Shown here in pieces: positions 6,472-13,305 of a stretch of 15,901 bases of DNA. Made by a program: the position numbers and the translations under genes. Below the pieces are notes generated by a model. That model saw nothing but the letters and a program-made list of their open reading frames with translations. It ran no database searches and was not told the DNA's origin. Each line of letters opens with the position of its first letter. Position 1 is the first letter of the stretch. Source of the DNA: Actinomycetota bacterium (GTDB taxonomy: Bacteria > Actinomycetota > Actinomycetes > Propionibacteriales > Nocardioidaceae); the NCBI GenBank assembly GCA_009702305.1, contig WLIH01000007.1, forward strand, positions 1 to 15,901. Reading direction: 5' to 3'.

Positions 6472-7992
6472 TCAGCCGCGGACCAGCGCCCGCACCGCCT
6501 TGCGGTCGGTCTTGCCGACGCTGGTGAGCGGGACGGCGTCGACCAGGATGATCTCGCGGGGGTACTTGTGCCGGGCGAGCCGCTCCTGGGAGTAGGCGAT
6601 CAGCGCAGCGGCATCGATGCCGGAGGACGGGTCGACCGCGACGACGGCGACGACCTCCTCGCCCTTCTCGGCATCGGGCCGTCCGACGACCGCCGCCGAG
6701 ATCACGGCGGGGTGGGTCATCAGGGCGTCCTCGACATCGCGGGGGTAGACGTTGAAGCCGCCCCGGATGATGAGGTCCTTGAGCCGGTCGACGATGTAGA
6801 GGTAGCCGTCGTCGTCGAGGTGGCCGATGTCGCCGGTGTGCAGCCACCCGTCGACCACGGTGGTCGCGGTCTGCTCGGGCGACTTCCAGTAGCCCTTCAT
6901 CACCCCGGGGCCGCGCACGCACACCTCGCCGTCCTCGCCGGCCGGGAGGCGCTCGCCCAGCGGGGAGAGGATCGCGACCTCGGCGTGCGGCAGCGGCTTG
7001 CCGACGCTGCCGGGACGGATGGTGTCCGGGGTGGACGCCGAGACGACCGCACTCGACTCGGTCAGCCCGTAGCCCTCGAGGATGACCGCGCCGAGCCGCT
7101 CGGTCACCTCGGTGCGCAGCGAGTCGGGCAGCGGCGCCCCACCGGAGCCGAAGGAGACCAGCGAGCTCAGGTCGTAGTCGTCGATCGGCTCGGCCAGGAT
7201 CATCGACAGCATCGACGGCACGATCGGGCTGCTCTCCAGCCGGTGCTCCTGCACGAGCGCGAGCCAACCCGGCGCGTCGAACCAGCGCTGCATCACCGAG
7301 ACCAGCTGGCGCGAGGAGTGCATGCCGCCGACGGCGACGATCAGCCCGTAGGCGTGCGAGAGCGGGAGCGGCAGCAGGGAGCGTGTCGTGCCCATCGTCT
7401 CCGAGACGGAGTGGATGCCGGCACCGCTGGCCCACAGTCCGCGGTGGGTGAGCATCACGCCCTTGGACCGGCCGGTCGTGCCGCCGGTGTAGAGCAGCGC
7501 CGCCAGGTCGTCGTCGTCGCGGGGCACGACGGACAGCGGCTCCGCGGCCTCCAGGTCGGCGTACGCCGTCGTGCCGGCCGGCGGGGCGTCGTCGCCGACG
7601 ACCAGGATCCGCAGGTCGAGCCCCTCGGCGGAGCCGAGCAGCAGCGGCAGCAGCTCGGGGGTGACGACGGCCGCGGTGGCGCCGGAGTCCTCCAGGATGT
7701 GGCGCAGCTCGGGCTGGGTCTGCAGGAAGATCACGGGGGTCACGACCGCCCCGGCGCGCCACACGGCCTGGTAGGTCACGAAGACCTCCGGGGTGTTCAT
7801 CATCAGCACGACGACACGGTCGCCGGGCTGCACGCCGATCTCACGCAGCCCGCCCGCGACGCGACGACCACGCTCGAAGAGGCCGCCACTGGTGTGCCAG
7901 GCGCCCTCGAAGAGCAGGGACTCGTAATCACCCTGCCGCTCGATGGCACGCTCGTTGAGCAGCGCGAGGTGGTGCGAGCCTGCTGACGACAT
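6472..7992 (-). CDS. AMP-dependent acyl-CoA synthetase / ligase
   Basis: This 506-aa enzyme of the ANL superfamily activates a carboxylic acid to an acyl-adenylate and then an acyl-CoA. The phosphate-binding loop is YTGGTTGRSKG (168-178). The A5 motif is GYGLTESS (307-314), the hinge region is VDRLKDLIIRGGFNVYP (401-417), and the catalytic lysine is K494 in SVGKTDRK. Length is normal. No signal or membrane segment is seen. The ATG at 7992 is preferred over one 33 bases upstream because AGGAG lies 6 bases before it and the family N-terminus starts there. The acid could be a fatty, aromatic or steroid-derived acid. It is followed by the VOC gene and preceded by an SDR gene with its own promoter region between them. 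Confidence 0.9.
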   Translation of the reverse strand: MSSAGSHHLALLNERAIERQGDYESLLFEGAWHTSGGLFERGRRVAGGLREIGVQPGDRVVVLMMNTPEVFVTYQAVWRAGAVVTPVIFLQTQPELRHILEDSGATAAVVTPELLPLLLGSAEGLDLRILVVGDDAPPAGTTAYADLEAAEPLSVVPRDDDDLAALLYTGGTTGRSKGVMLTHRGLWASGAGIHSVSETMGTTRSLLPLPLSHAYGLIVAVGGMHSSRQLVSVMQRWFDAPGWLALVQEHRLESSPIVPSMLSMILAEPIDDYDLSSLVSFGSGGAPLPDSLRTEVTERLGAVILEGYGLTESSAVVSASTPDTIRPGSVGKPLPHAEVAILSPLGERLPAGEDGEVCVRGPGVMKGYWKSPEQTATTVVDGWLHTGDIGHLDDDGYLYIVDRLKDLIIRGGFNVYPRDVEDALMTHPAVISAAVVGRPDAEKGEEVVAVVAVDPSSGIDAAALIAYSQERLARHKYPREIILVDAVPLTSVGKTDRKAVRALVRG

Positions 7993-8011
7993 GGCACTCC
8001 TGAAGTCCGTG

Positions 8012-8025
8012 GTGACTGGCGTCAC
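8012..8025. promoter_or_regulatory. CRP/GlxR-like palindrome upstream of the acyl-CoA synthetase gene
   Basis: GTGA-CTGGCG-TCAC fits the CRP/GlxR consensus TGTGA-N6-TCACA at 9 of 10 fixed positions when the flanking bases are included. It ends about 20 bases from the synthetase start codon, between the probable promoter and the gene, where binding could repress. It also overlaps a 7-bp stem (CTGGCGT/ACGCCAG, 8016-8038). Confidence 0.4.
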
Positions 8026-8048
8026 ACCGAGACGCCAGCCTCACACAT

Positions 8049-8076
8049 CACTTATCGGCAGACAAGAAGGTAAGTG
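8049..8076. promoter_or_regulatory. CACTTA/TAAGTG inverted repeat, putative operator/promoter
   Basis: CACTTA at 8049-8054 and TAAGTG at 8071-8076 form an inverted repeat, 16 bases apart, in the 91-bp gap between the SDR stop and the synthetase start. The AT-rich TAAGTGATGT on the minus strand could hold the -10 region. A TetR-type repressor is a reasonable but unproven binder. Confidence 0.4.
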
Positions 8077-8083
8077 CGCTGCC

Positions 8084-8869
8084 TCAGAGACCCGAGCCGG
8101 CGCCCGCCGTGCCGCCGTCGACGACCAGGACCGCACCGGTCGTGTACCCGCCGGCGCGCGAGGCCAGATAGACGACCGTGCCGCCGATCTCCTCCGGGCG
8201 CCCGACCCGCCGCTGGGGGATCATCGCCATCGCGATCGCCGCGAACTCGTCGGTCTGCAGGATCGGGGCGCTCATCTTGCTCTCGAAGATGCCTGGCGCG
8301 ATCGCATTGACCAGGATGTGCTCGCGAGCCAGGCGGGCCGCCTGCTGACGGGTCAGCTGGTGCACGGCCGCCTTGCTGGCGGAGTAGACGTAGGTCTCGG
8401 CCTGCGGCACGGCCAGTCCGTCGATCGAGCCGATGTTGACGACCCGGGCCGGCGACTCGGCGCTCGCGGCCGCCCTCAGCAGGGGCAGGGCCGCGGCCGT
8501 CAGGTAGTGCACCGCCTTGACGTTGAGGTCCATCACCTTGTCCCAGCCCGACTCGGGCAGGTCGTCGATCGGCGCACCCCAGGTCGCGCCGGCGTTGTTG
8601 ACCAGGACGTCGAGGCGGTCGGTGCGCTCGGCCACCGCAGCGATCAGCGCCTGGGCGCCGGCGATGCTCGACAGGTCGGCGACGATCCCGTCGCACGGTC
8701 CGTGCTCGGCGAGCGTCACCACGGCCGCACGGAGCTCGTCGGCGCGCCGAGCGCAGATGATCACCCGCGCCCCGGCGCGCAACAGCTCGGTGGCGATGGC
8801 GAGGCCGATGCCGCGGCTGCCGCCCGTGACCAGTGCGGTGCGACCTGCGAGCGAGAAGAGATCGTTCAT
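8084..8869 (-). CDS. Short-chain dehydrogenase/reductase (SDR) family oxidoreductase
   Basis: This 261-aa classical SDR has the cofactor motif TGGSRGIG (15-22), NNAG (91-94), a catalytic serine at about S148 (NIGSID) and Y162-SAS-K166. The ending, PEEIGGTVVYLAS then TTGAVLVVDGG, is also typical. R41-R42 after the second strand suggests NADP(H), weakly. Members oxidise or reduce hydroxy/keto groups on many substrates; neighbouring acyl-CoA synthetase and ketosteroid-isomerase-like genes hint at a lipid or steroid substrate. The start is the ATG at 8869, just before the cofactor motif; a longer frame upstream runs through the neighbouring gene. There is no strong Shine-Dalgarno sequence, and an operator-like inverted repeat lies directly before the start. 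Confidence 0.88.
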   Translation of the reverse strand: MNDLFSLAGRTALVTGGSRGIGLAIATELLRAGARVIICARRADELRAAVVTLAEHGPCDGIVADLSSIAGAQALIAAVAERTDRLDVLVNNAGATWGAPIDDLPESGWDKVMDLNVKAVHYLTAAALPLLRAAASAESPARVVNIGSIDGLAVPQAETYVYSASKAAVHQLTRQQAARLAREHILVNAIAPGIFESKMSAPILQTDEFAAIAMAMIPQRRVGRPEEIGGTVVYLASRAGGYTTGAVLVVDGGTAGAGSGL

Positions 8870-8876
8870 GGCGCCA

Positions 8877-8902
8877 ACATATCGACGCTGGCGCCGATAT
8901 GT
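8877..8902. promoter_or_regulatory. Perfect inverted repeat ACATATCG-N10-CGATATGT before the SDR gene
   Basis: The arms are 8877-8884 and 8895-8902. GGCGCC also occurs at 8870-8875 and 8890-8895, a 20-bp (two-turn) period. The site fills the 38-bp gap between the small upstream gene and the SDR start codon. AT-rich arms and lack of a T-tract favour an operator over a terminator. Confidence 0.55.
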
Positions 8903-8907
8903 GTGGG

Positions 8908-9225
8908 TTACTCCGAGGCGGCTTCCTGCTGCAGCCGGCGCTCGTGCAGGCGCTGCTGCGCGGCCGGCAGGTAGGCCAGGCACGGCGCGTCCGATCCACG
9001 GTGGCTCTCGTGCAGGTGGAAGGTCCAGCGATCCATCGCAGCCATGAAGCCGTTGTCGCCGCCCGGGCGGTACGCCGACCACCGCCCGCGGTCGGGCACG
9101 ACGCACGCCGAGCAGGTGATCTTGTAGAGCAGCTGCTGCTGGGCGTCGACGTCGATCTTCACCCGGGCCAGCGGGCCGGCCTCGACGGCCGCCTTGCGCT
9201 CGCGGGCCGACCGGCTCGCCGTCAT
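8908..9225 (-). CDS. Hypothetical protein with CxxC and HxHxxH
   Basis: I do not recognise this 105-aa protein. The ATG at 9225 has GAGAGG about 9 bases upstream, and the frame ends TAA at 8908. The first 20 residues are basic and polar. The middle contains C38-x2-C41 and C82, and between them W67-T-F-H70-L-H72-x2-H75. The cysteine and histidine spacing could bind zinc or iron, which is inference. The C-terminus is a helical, glutamine/arginine-rich stretch (AAQQRLHERRLQQ). There is no signal peptide or membrane segment. It precedes the SDR gene by 38 bp on the same strand and is divergent from the ketosteroid-isomerase-like gene. Confidence 0.65.
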   Translation of the reverse strand: MTASRSARERKAAVEAGPLARVKIDVDAQQQLLYKITCSACVVPDRGRWSAYRPGGDNGFMAAMDRWTFHLHESHRGSDAPCLAYLPAAQQRLHERRLQQEAASE

Positions 9226-9294
9226 CTCGCACCCCTCTCGTCGACGGCGGCAGCCTACGGGGTCGCGGCGCGCCCGGCTGTCGCGAGGAGCCCG

Positions 9295-9366
9295 CCGGGA
9301 TAGTCCGTCACGATGTGGTCGTCCGAAGGCGGCGCGGGAGAGCCAGTTCGTGACGGACTGTCCCGG
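9295..9366. repeat. 72-nt imperfect inverted repeat in a divergent promoter region
   Basis: The arms at 9295-9313 and 9348-9366 (19 bp) pair with one mismatch, around a 34-nt loop. It lies between two diverging genes, so it is not a terminator for either. It may be a small structured RNA, a palindromic repeat element or a large operator. The rest of the 199-bp gap shows only the KstR-like site near its right end. Confidence 0.75.
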
Positions 9367-9399
9367 GGGGTGACGTGTCCCTCGGGCGTGGACGAAAAG

Positions 9400-9413
9400 T
9401 AGAACCTGTTATA
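9400..9413. promoter_or_regulatory. KstR-like operator overlapping the -10 region
   Basis: TAGAACCTGTTATA fits the published KstR palindrome TnnAACnnGTTnnA at every fixed base. KstR is the TetR-family repressor of sterol catabolism genes in actinobacteria. A -10-like TATAGA (9410-9415) overlaps it, and the ATG of the ketosteroid-isomerase-like gene follows 11 bases later, so binding would block the promoter. Confidence 0.6.
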
Positions 9414-9424
9414 GAACGGGCCGT

Positions 9425-9814
9425 ATGCCTCTTGAGAACGACGCCGTCGCCGCCCGCGTGCACCGCTACCTGGAGCTGGTCGAGACGGGGACGGCCGACG
9501 AGGTCGCCGCGCTGTTCGCGTCCGAGGCCACGATCGAGGACCCGGTCGGCTCCGAGGTGCGCGCCGGACGGCACGACATCCGCGAGTTCTACGCGACCTT
9601 CGAGTCCATGACCAAGACCACCCGGCTGATCTCGCTGCGCGCGTGCGCCGGGCAGGCGGCGTTCCAGTTCGAGATCTCGACCGAGGTCGCCGAGGCGACC
9701 TTCGCCACCATGTCGCCGATGGAGGTCATGGTCTTCGACGACGACGGCCTGATCGAGAGCATGCGGGCCTGGTGGGCGCCGGACGACCTCACGATCGGGC
9801 CTGCTGGCGACTGA
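9425..9814 (+). CDS. Ketosteroid isomerase-like (SnoaL/NTF2 fold) protein
   Basis: This 129-aa protein resembles bacterial steroid delta-isomerase. That enzyme moves a double bond in 3-ketosteroids, using Tyr14, Asp38 and Asp99 (Comamonas numbering). Here Y15 and D39 align, the latter in the conserved EDPVGSEVRAG segment followed by IREFYATF. The Asp99 position appears to be E100 in SPMEVMVF. The C-terminal GLIESMRAWW strand is also conserved. There is no Shine-Dalgarno sequence before the ATG; the -10-like TATAGA suggests a leaderless transcript. The promoter carries a KstR-like operator, which supports a sterol-related role. The 3' end overlaps the convergent COG4705 gene by 26 bp. Other SnoaL-like proteins with unrelated jobs share the fold, so the exact activity is not certain. 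Confidence 0.8.
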   Translation: MPLENDAVAARVHRYLELVETGTADEVAALFASEATIEDPVGSEVRAGRHDIREFYATFESMTKTTRLISLRACAGQAAFQFEISTEVAEATFATMSPMEVMVFDDDGLIESMRAWWAPDDLTIGPAGD

Positions 9815-10568
9815 ACCAGCCCACGATCGCGACGATCACGACCAGGAAGAGTCCGCTCGTCGCATTGGTGCCCAGACCGAGGCCGCCGTCGGCACCCGGG
9901 GCGGTGAGCAGGTCGCCCATCGAGGCTCCGAACGGCCGGGTCAGGACGTAGGCCGACCAGAAGGCGAGCACGGCGCCGAGACCGCCCTTCCAGTACGCGA
10001 GCCCGATCAGGCCGATCACCGCCGCGAAGATCACCGCGGCCGTCGCGTAACCCAGGGCGAGCCGCTCGGAGAGCAGGTCGCCGGCCGAGGTGCCGAGAGC
10101 GAACGTGAACAGGATCGCTGCCCAGTAGAAGCCCTCGCGTCGCATCGTCGTGATGGAGTGGATCGACAGCGTCTGCTCGCTGCGCCACCAGGCCACGAAC
10201 GTGACCGCCAGCGCGGCGCCGAAGACCACGGTCGTCGTCCAGAGGCTGACTCCGAGGTTGTCGACCAGGTTGTCCGAGACCAGGGTGCCGACGACGCTGA
10301 CCAGCACCACGGTGAGCCAGTACACGCCGGGGACGTAACGATCCCGGCTCAGCTGCCCGACCAGCGCCGCAACGAGCAGGACAGACATGACCAGGCTCGT
10401 CAGGCTCAGCCCGAGTCCGACGTTGTCGGCGAGGAAGTCGGCCGCCGTCTCACCGACCGTGGTCGAGAGGACCTTGACGACCCAGAAGAGCAAGGTCACC
10501 TCCGGCACCTTGTTGAGCACGGTCCTGCCCAGGCCTCTGCCCTCGACCTGCGGCGTGGTCGTCGTCAT
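9789..10568 (-). CDS. COG4705-type integral membrane protein with four internal repeats
   Basis: The 259 residues after the ATG at 10568 form about eight membrane helices. Four similar motifs recur: TTVGETAADFL (36-46), VVGTLVSDNLVDNLG (92-106), ALGTSAGDLLSERL (157-170) and RPFGASMGDLL (211-221). Each has a small residue pair followed by an acidic residue, arranged like an internally duplicated membrane protein. The YVLTRPFGAS segment is characteristic of the uncharacterised COG4705 group. I know of no established function; the repeated acidic residues in membrane helices could suit cation transport. GAGAGGA lies before the ATG. The gene is divergent from the DUF2231/two-component operon, and each promoter has a copy of the same 19-bp box. 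Confidence 0.8.
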   Translation of the reverse strand: MTTTTPQVEGRGLGRTVLNKVPEVTLLFWVVKVLSTTVGETAADFLADNVGLGLSLTSLVMSVLLVAALVGQLSRDRYVPGVYWLTVVLVSVVGTLVSDNLVDNLGVSLWTTTVVFGAALAVTFVAWWRSEQTLSIHSITTMRREGFYWAAILFTFALGTSAGDLLSERLALGYATAAVIFAAVIGLIGLAYWKGGLGAVLAFWSAYVLTRPFGASMGDLLTAPGADGGLGLGTNATSGLFLVVIVAIVGWFSRQQARS

Positions 10569-10614
10569 CGTGCGTCCTCTCGTCCGGGAGCAGCCGACGC
10601 CCGACTGCCCGCCG

Positions 10615-10649
10615 AGGATCTGTCGGCGTGCCTGCCGACGACCTGACTG
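10615..10649 (-). promoter_or_regulatory. Response-regulator box and -10-like hexamer for the COG4705 gene
   Basis: On the minus strand, CAGTCAGGTCGTCGGCAGG (10649 to 10631) has GTCAGG and GGCAGG 11 bp apart, the spacing used by OmpR/PhoB-type regulators. Ten bases later is GATCCT (10620-10615), which keeps the A2 and T6 of a -10 hexamer. The box is an inverted copy of the one at 10676. Confidence 0.6.
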
Positions 10650-10675
10650 CCTCATCGCTCGACGGACGCCGCTCA

Positions 10676-10710
10676 CAGTCAGGTTGTCGGCAGGTGGGGC
10701 GACCCAGGAT
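10676..10710 (+). promoter_or_regulatory. Response-regulator box and -10-like hexamer for the DUF2231/two-component operon
   Basis: CAGTCAGGTTGTCGGCAGG (10676-10694) differs by one base from the minus-strand box at 10631-10649. Ten bases after it is CAGGAT (10705-10710), a TANNNT-like -10. A small hairpin (GCACCG/CGGTGC, 10729-10749) follows in the leader, before the Shine-Dalgarno sequence. Confidence 0.6.
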
Positions 10711-10766
10711 CGACACACACCGCGCCCAGCACCGGACCAGAAGCGGTGCCGACCGAGGAGACCTGC

Positions 10767-11240
10767 ATGTTCGACCTGATCAACGGCCTGCCCATCCACC
10801 CGCTCGTCGTCCACGGGGTCGTCGTCCTGCTGCCGCTGGCGGTGGTAGGCACGATCGCGATCGTCGCGCGTCCGGCATGGCGTACGACGTACGGCGTGCT
10901 CGTCGTCGGCTGCGCGGCCGTGGCCACGGCGCTGATCCCGGTCGCGACATCGAGCGGCGAGGAGCTCGAGAAGCACGTCGGCGATCCCGGCCGCCACGCA
11001 GCGCTGGGCGAGCAGCTGATCTGGTTCGCGATCCCGTTGCTGCTGCTCTCGGCCGGACTCGTGTGGGCGAGCCGCCGCCGCGAACGCGGCCTGAGCGTGC
11101 CCGGGCCGCAGTGGCTGGTCAACGCCGTCGCCGTCGCCGCCGTGGTGGCCGCCCTGGCGACCGCGGTGCAGGTCTACCGTGTCGGTGACTCGGGCGCCCG
11201 CGCCGCGTGGGGCGACCAGGTCACCTCGACCGCTCCCTGA
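10767..11240 (+). CDS. DUF2231 family membrane protein
   Basis: This 157-aa protein has four predicted membrane helices (about residues 14-32, 38-56, 86-102 and 117-135). It opens with GLPIHPLVVHGVVVLLPLA, the hallmark of DUF2231, and ends with the GDSGARAAWG segment that follows the last helix in the family. The histidines H10 and H14 near the membrane surface are conserved in the family and could bind a metal or haem, but no function is established. The ATG at 10767 is chosen for the GAGGAG 6 bases upstream; an in-frame GTG at 10746 lies in a leader hairpin and lacks support. It is 18 bp ahead of the response regulator gene and should be its operon partner. Confidence 0.85.
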   Translation: MFDLINGLPIHPLVVHGVVVLLPLAVVGTIAIVARPAWRTTYGVLVVGCAAVATALIPVATSSGEELEKHVGDPGRHAALGEQLIWFAIPLLLLSAGLVWASRRRERGLSVPGPQWLVNAVAVAAVVAALATAVQVYRVGDSGARAAWGDQVTSTAP

Positions 11241-11258
11241 CCGAAGGACGACGAAGCG

Positions 11259-11921
11259 ATGGGCGTCATCGGTGTCTGCGAGGACCAGGAGGCGATCCGC
11301 AAGGTGCTGCTGCGCGGACTGCGAGGCGCCGGCCACGACCTGATCGTCGCCCACACGGGAGCCGAGGCGCTGCGCTCCTTCGGAGCGGACGCCCCGATCG
11401 ACGTCATCCTCATGGACATCGGACTGCCCGATTCGGACGGGCGTGACGTCGTCCAGGCGCTCAAGTCCGTCGGCCAGGACGCTCCGGTGCTGTTCCTGAC
11501 AGCGCTCGGCGACACCCGCGACAAGCTGCAGGGCTTCGCGGCCGGGGCCGACGACTACGTCGTCAAGCCGTTCGACCTCGCGGAGGTGCTGGCCCGGATC
11601 GACGTCCTGACCGCGCGCCGCGGGTCGCGCGGAGCCACCGTGGGCGGACTCGTCCTCGACCCGGTCGCGCACGCCGTGCGCTCGGCCACCGGCGAGGTGA
11701 TGCTCACGCCGACCGAGTTCCGGATGCTGGCCGCGATCACCTCCCGGCCCGGCGAGGTGGTCCGGCGCAGGACCGTCGTGGCGGCTGCGTGGCCCGACGG
11801 GTCCTACGTCAGCGAGAACACCATCGACAGCTTCATCCGCCGGATCCGCACCAAGCTGGCCTCCATCGACTCCCCGACCGGCATCACCACCGTGCGCGGC
11901 GTCGGGTTCCGCGTCTCGTGA
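11259..11921 (+). CDS. OmpR-family two-component response regulator
   Basis: This 220-aa protein has a receiver domain (1-115) with acidic E8 and D9, phospho-acceptor D53 in LMDIGLPDSDG, T81 and K103 in DDYVVKPF. The C-terminal winged HTH (about 128-220) contains the VMLTPTEFRMLAAI strand and the recognition region SENTIDSFIRRIRTKLASI. It is a DNA-binding activator or repressor controlled by phosphorylation. A GAAGGA sequence precedes the ATG. Its stop overlaps the start of the histidine kinase gene (GTGA), so the two are coupled and form a cognate pair. The 11-bp direct-repeat boxes at 10631-10649, 10676-10694 and 13306-13324 are the likely binding sites, which would make the operon autoregulated. 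Confidence 0.93.
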   Translation: MGVIGVCEDQEAIRKVLLRGLRGAGHDLIVAHTGAEALRSFGADAPIDVILMDIGLPDSDGRDVVQALKSVGQDAPVLFLTALGDTRDKLQGFAAGADDYVVKPFDLAEVLARIDVLTARRGSRGATVGGLVLDPVAHAVRSATGEVMLTPTEFRMLAAITSRPGEVVRRRTVVAAAWPDGSYVSENTIDSFIRRIRTKLASIDSPTGITTVRGVGFRVS

Positions 11922-13291
11922 GGCTCCCGACGCGAGGTCTGCCCACGTGGTGGCGGCGAGACGACGGAGCCGACGTGGGCTCGTTCCGGCGCCAGCTCAT
12001 GGTCGCGACCTTCGTGCTCGGGTCGTTGGTCGCACTCGCGCTGGTCGCCGTCGTCCAGGTCGTGCTCGAGGACACCTCGGGCAACGCGGTCGCGCGGGTG
12101 CTCGAGGATCGAGCAGACGACGTCACCAGCTCGACCGACATCTCCTCACCCGGCTCCAGCCTCGTGGTCCCCGACGCGGACCTCGACCCGGGGGTGGCGG
12201 TCTACGACGCGTCCGGCGCCCTCGTGGCGGGCACCGTGCCGCCGTCCCAGGCGGAGGCGTTCGCCGAGCTGTCGACCACCGACTCCCCGGCGACGCGCAC
12301 CCTCGAGGACGCCTACCAGGTGCAGGGCGAGCCGTTCGTCACTGCGGCCGGGACCCGGGGAGTCGTCGTGCTCAGCGAGCCGCTCGCGCCGTACGAGAAC
12401 GACGAGCGCTACGCCCTGGTCGTCTCCGTCGCGGCCGGCGCACTGATCGTGCTGCTCGCCACCGCGCTCGCCGGGTGGGCCAGCAGACGTGCGCTGGCCC
12501 CGGTCGCAGCGATGGCGGCGACCGCCGAGGAGTGGAGCGAGCACGACCTCGACCGACGCTTCGACCTCGGTGCACCGACCAACGAGATCCGTGTCCTCGG
12601 CCGCACCCTCGACGCGCTGCTGGCGCGGGTCGCCGGCACCATCCTCGCCGAGCAGCGTCTGACGGCCGAGCTGGCCCACGAGCTGCGCAGCCCCCTGACT
12701 GCCGCGCAGGCGACGGCCGACCTGATGGCGATGCGCACCGATCTCGACGACCAGCTGCGCGAGGACGTGGCCGACATCCAGGAGGCCTGCCGGGTGATGG
12801 CTGCGACGGTCACGGGCCTGCTGGACCTCGCCCGCAGCCAGTCGTCGGGCTCGACCGGCGCGACCTGCGAGCTGGGTGCCGTGCTGGCCGAGGTCCGCCG
12901 CAGCGTGCCGGGCGGGGAGCGGATCGAGGTCGACGTCCACGAGGAGGTGCTCCTCGACCTGCCCCACGACCTGGCCGCGCGTGCCCTGAGCCCGGTACTG
13001 GAGAACGCCACGCGGCTCGCAGCCCACGTCCGCGTGCGTGCAGAGCAGGCGTCGGACCGCACCGACGTCGTCGTGCAGGACGACGGACCCGGGCTGGACG
13101 ACGGCGTCGACGAGCTCTTCGTCCCGGGCCACTCGACCGGAGGGGGCAGCGGGCTCGGGCTGGCCCTGGCGCGCCGGATCGCCCGCAGCGTCGGCGGTGA
13201 CGTGAGCGCGCACCCCGACCGGCCAGGCCTCGGCCCGACCGGCGCGACGTTCGTCGTCACTCTGCCCGCCACTGACCGAGCGAGCTCGTGA
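11918..13291 (+). CDS. Sensor histidine kinase (HAMP-HisKA-HATPase)
   Basis: This 457-aa membrane kinase has TM1 at about 28-50, an extracytoplasmic sensor domain of roughly 115 residues, and TM2 at about 165-188. A HAMP segment (RRALAPVAAMAATAEEWS...) and HisKA follow, with phospho-accepting H254 in AELAHELRSPL. The ATPase domain has N363 (LENAT), DDGPG (388-392) and GGGSGLGL (408-415). The start is GTG at 11918, which overlaps the response regulator stop (GTGA); the frame open from 11789 is a shadow inside that gene. The sensor domain has no motif I recognise, so the signal is unknown. The downstream ABC exporter suggests cell-envelope or antibiotic stress. Confidence 0.92.
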   Translation: MRLPTRGLPTWWRRDDGADVGSFRRQLMVATFVLGSLVALALVAVVQVVLEDTSGNAVARVLEDRADDVTSSTDISSPGSSLVVPDADLDPGVAVYDASGALVAGTVPPSQAEAFAELSTTDSPATRTLEDAYQVQGEPFVTAAGTRGVVVLSEPLAPYENDERYALVVSVAAGALIVLLATALAGWASRRALAPVAAMAATAEEWSEHDLDRRFDLGAPTNEIRVLGRTLDALLARVAGTILAEQRLTAELAHELRSPLTAAQATADLMAMRTDLDDQLREDVADIQEACRVMAATVTGLLDLARSQSSGSTGATCELGAVLAEVRRSVPGGERIEVDVHEEVLLDLPHDLAARALSPVLENATRLAAHVRVRAEQASDRTDVVVQDDGPGLDDGVDELFVPGHSTGGGSGLGLALARRIARSVGGDVSAHPDRPGLGPTGATFVVTLPATDRASS

Positions 13292-13305
13292 GCACGACGC
13301 CACAG

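Noticed and set aside
5918..7762. A 614-aa fusion of an upstream domain with the VOC protein
   Set aside because: Only the last 170 residues look like protein. The upstream part is a shadow of the acyl-CoA synthetase frame.
6424..7986. Long plus-strand open frame of 520 codons opposite the acyl-CoA synthetase gene
   Set aside because: Low-complexity R/G/D/H composition with no family features; the minus strand encodes a complete ANL enzyme.
9789..11672. A 627-aa form of the COG4705 protein with a long N-terminal extension
   Set aside because: The extension crosses the divergent DUF2231 and response regulator genes in an unnatural composition. A good Shine-Dalgarno sequence and ATG are at 10568.
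11789..11917. An N-terminal extension of the histidine kinase inside the response regulator gene
   Set aside because: Basic, histidine-rich shadow sequence; the GTG at 11918 gives the standard GTGA stop-start overlap and a normal kinase N-terminus.
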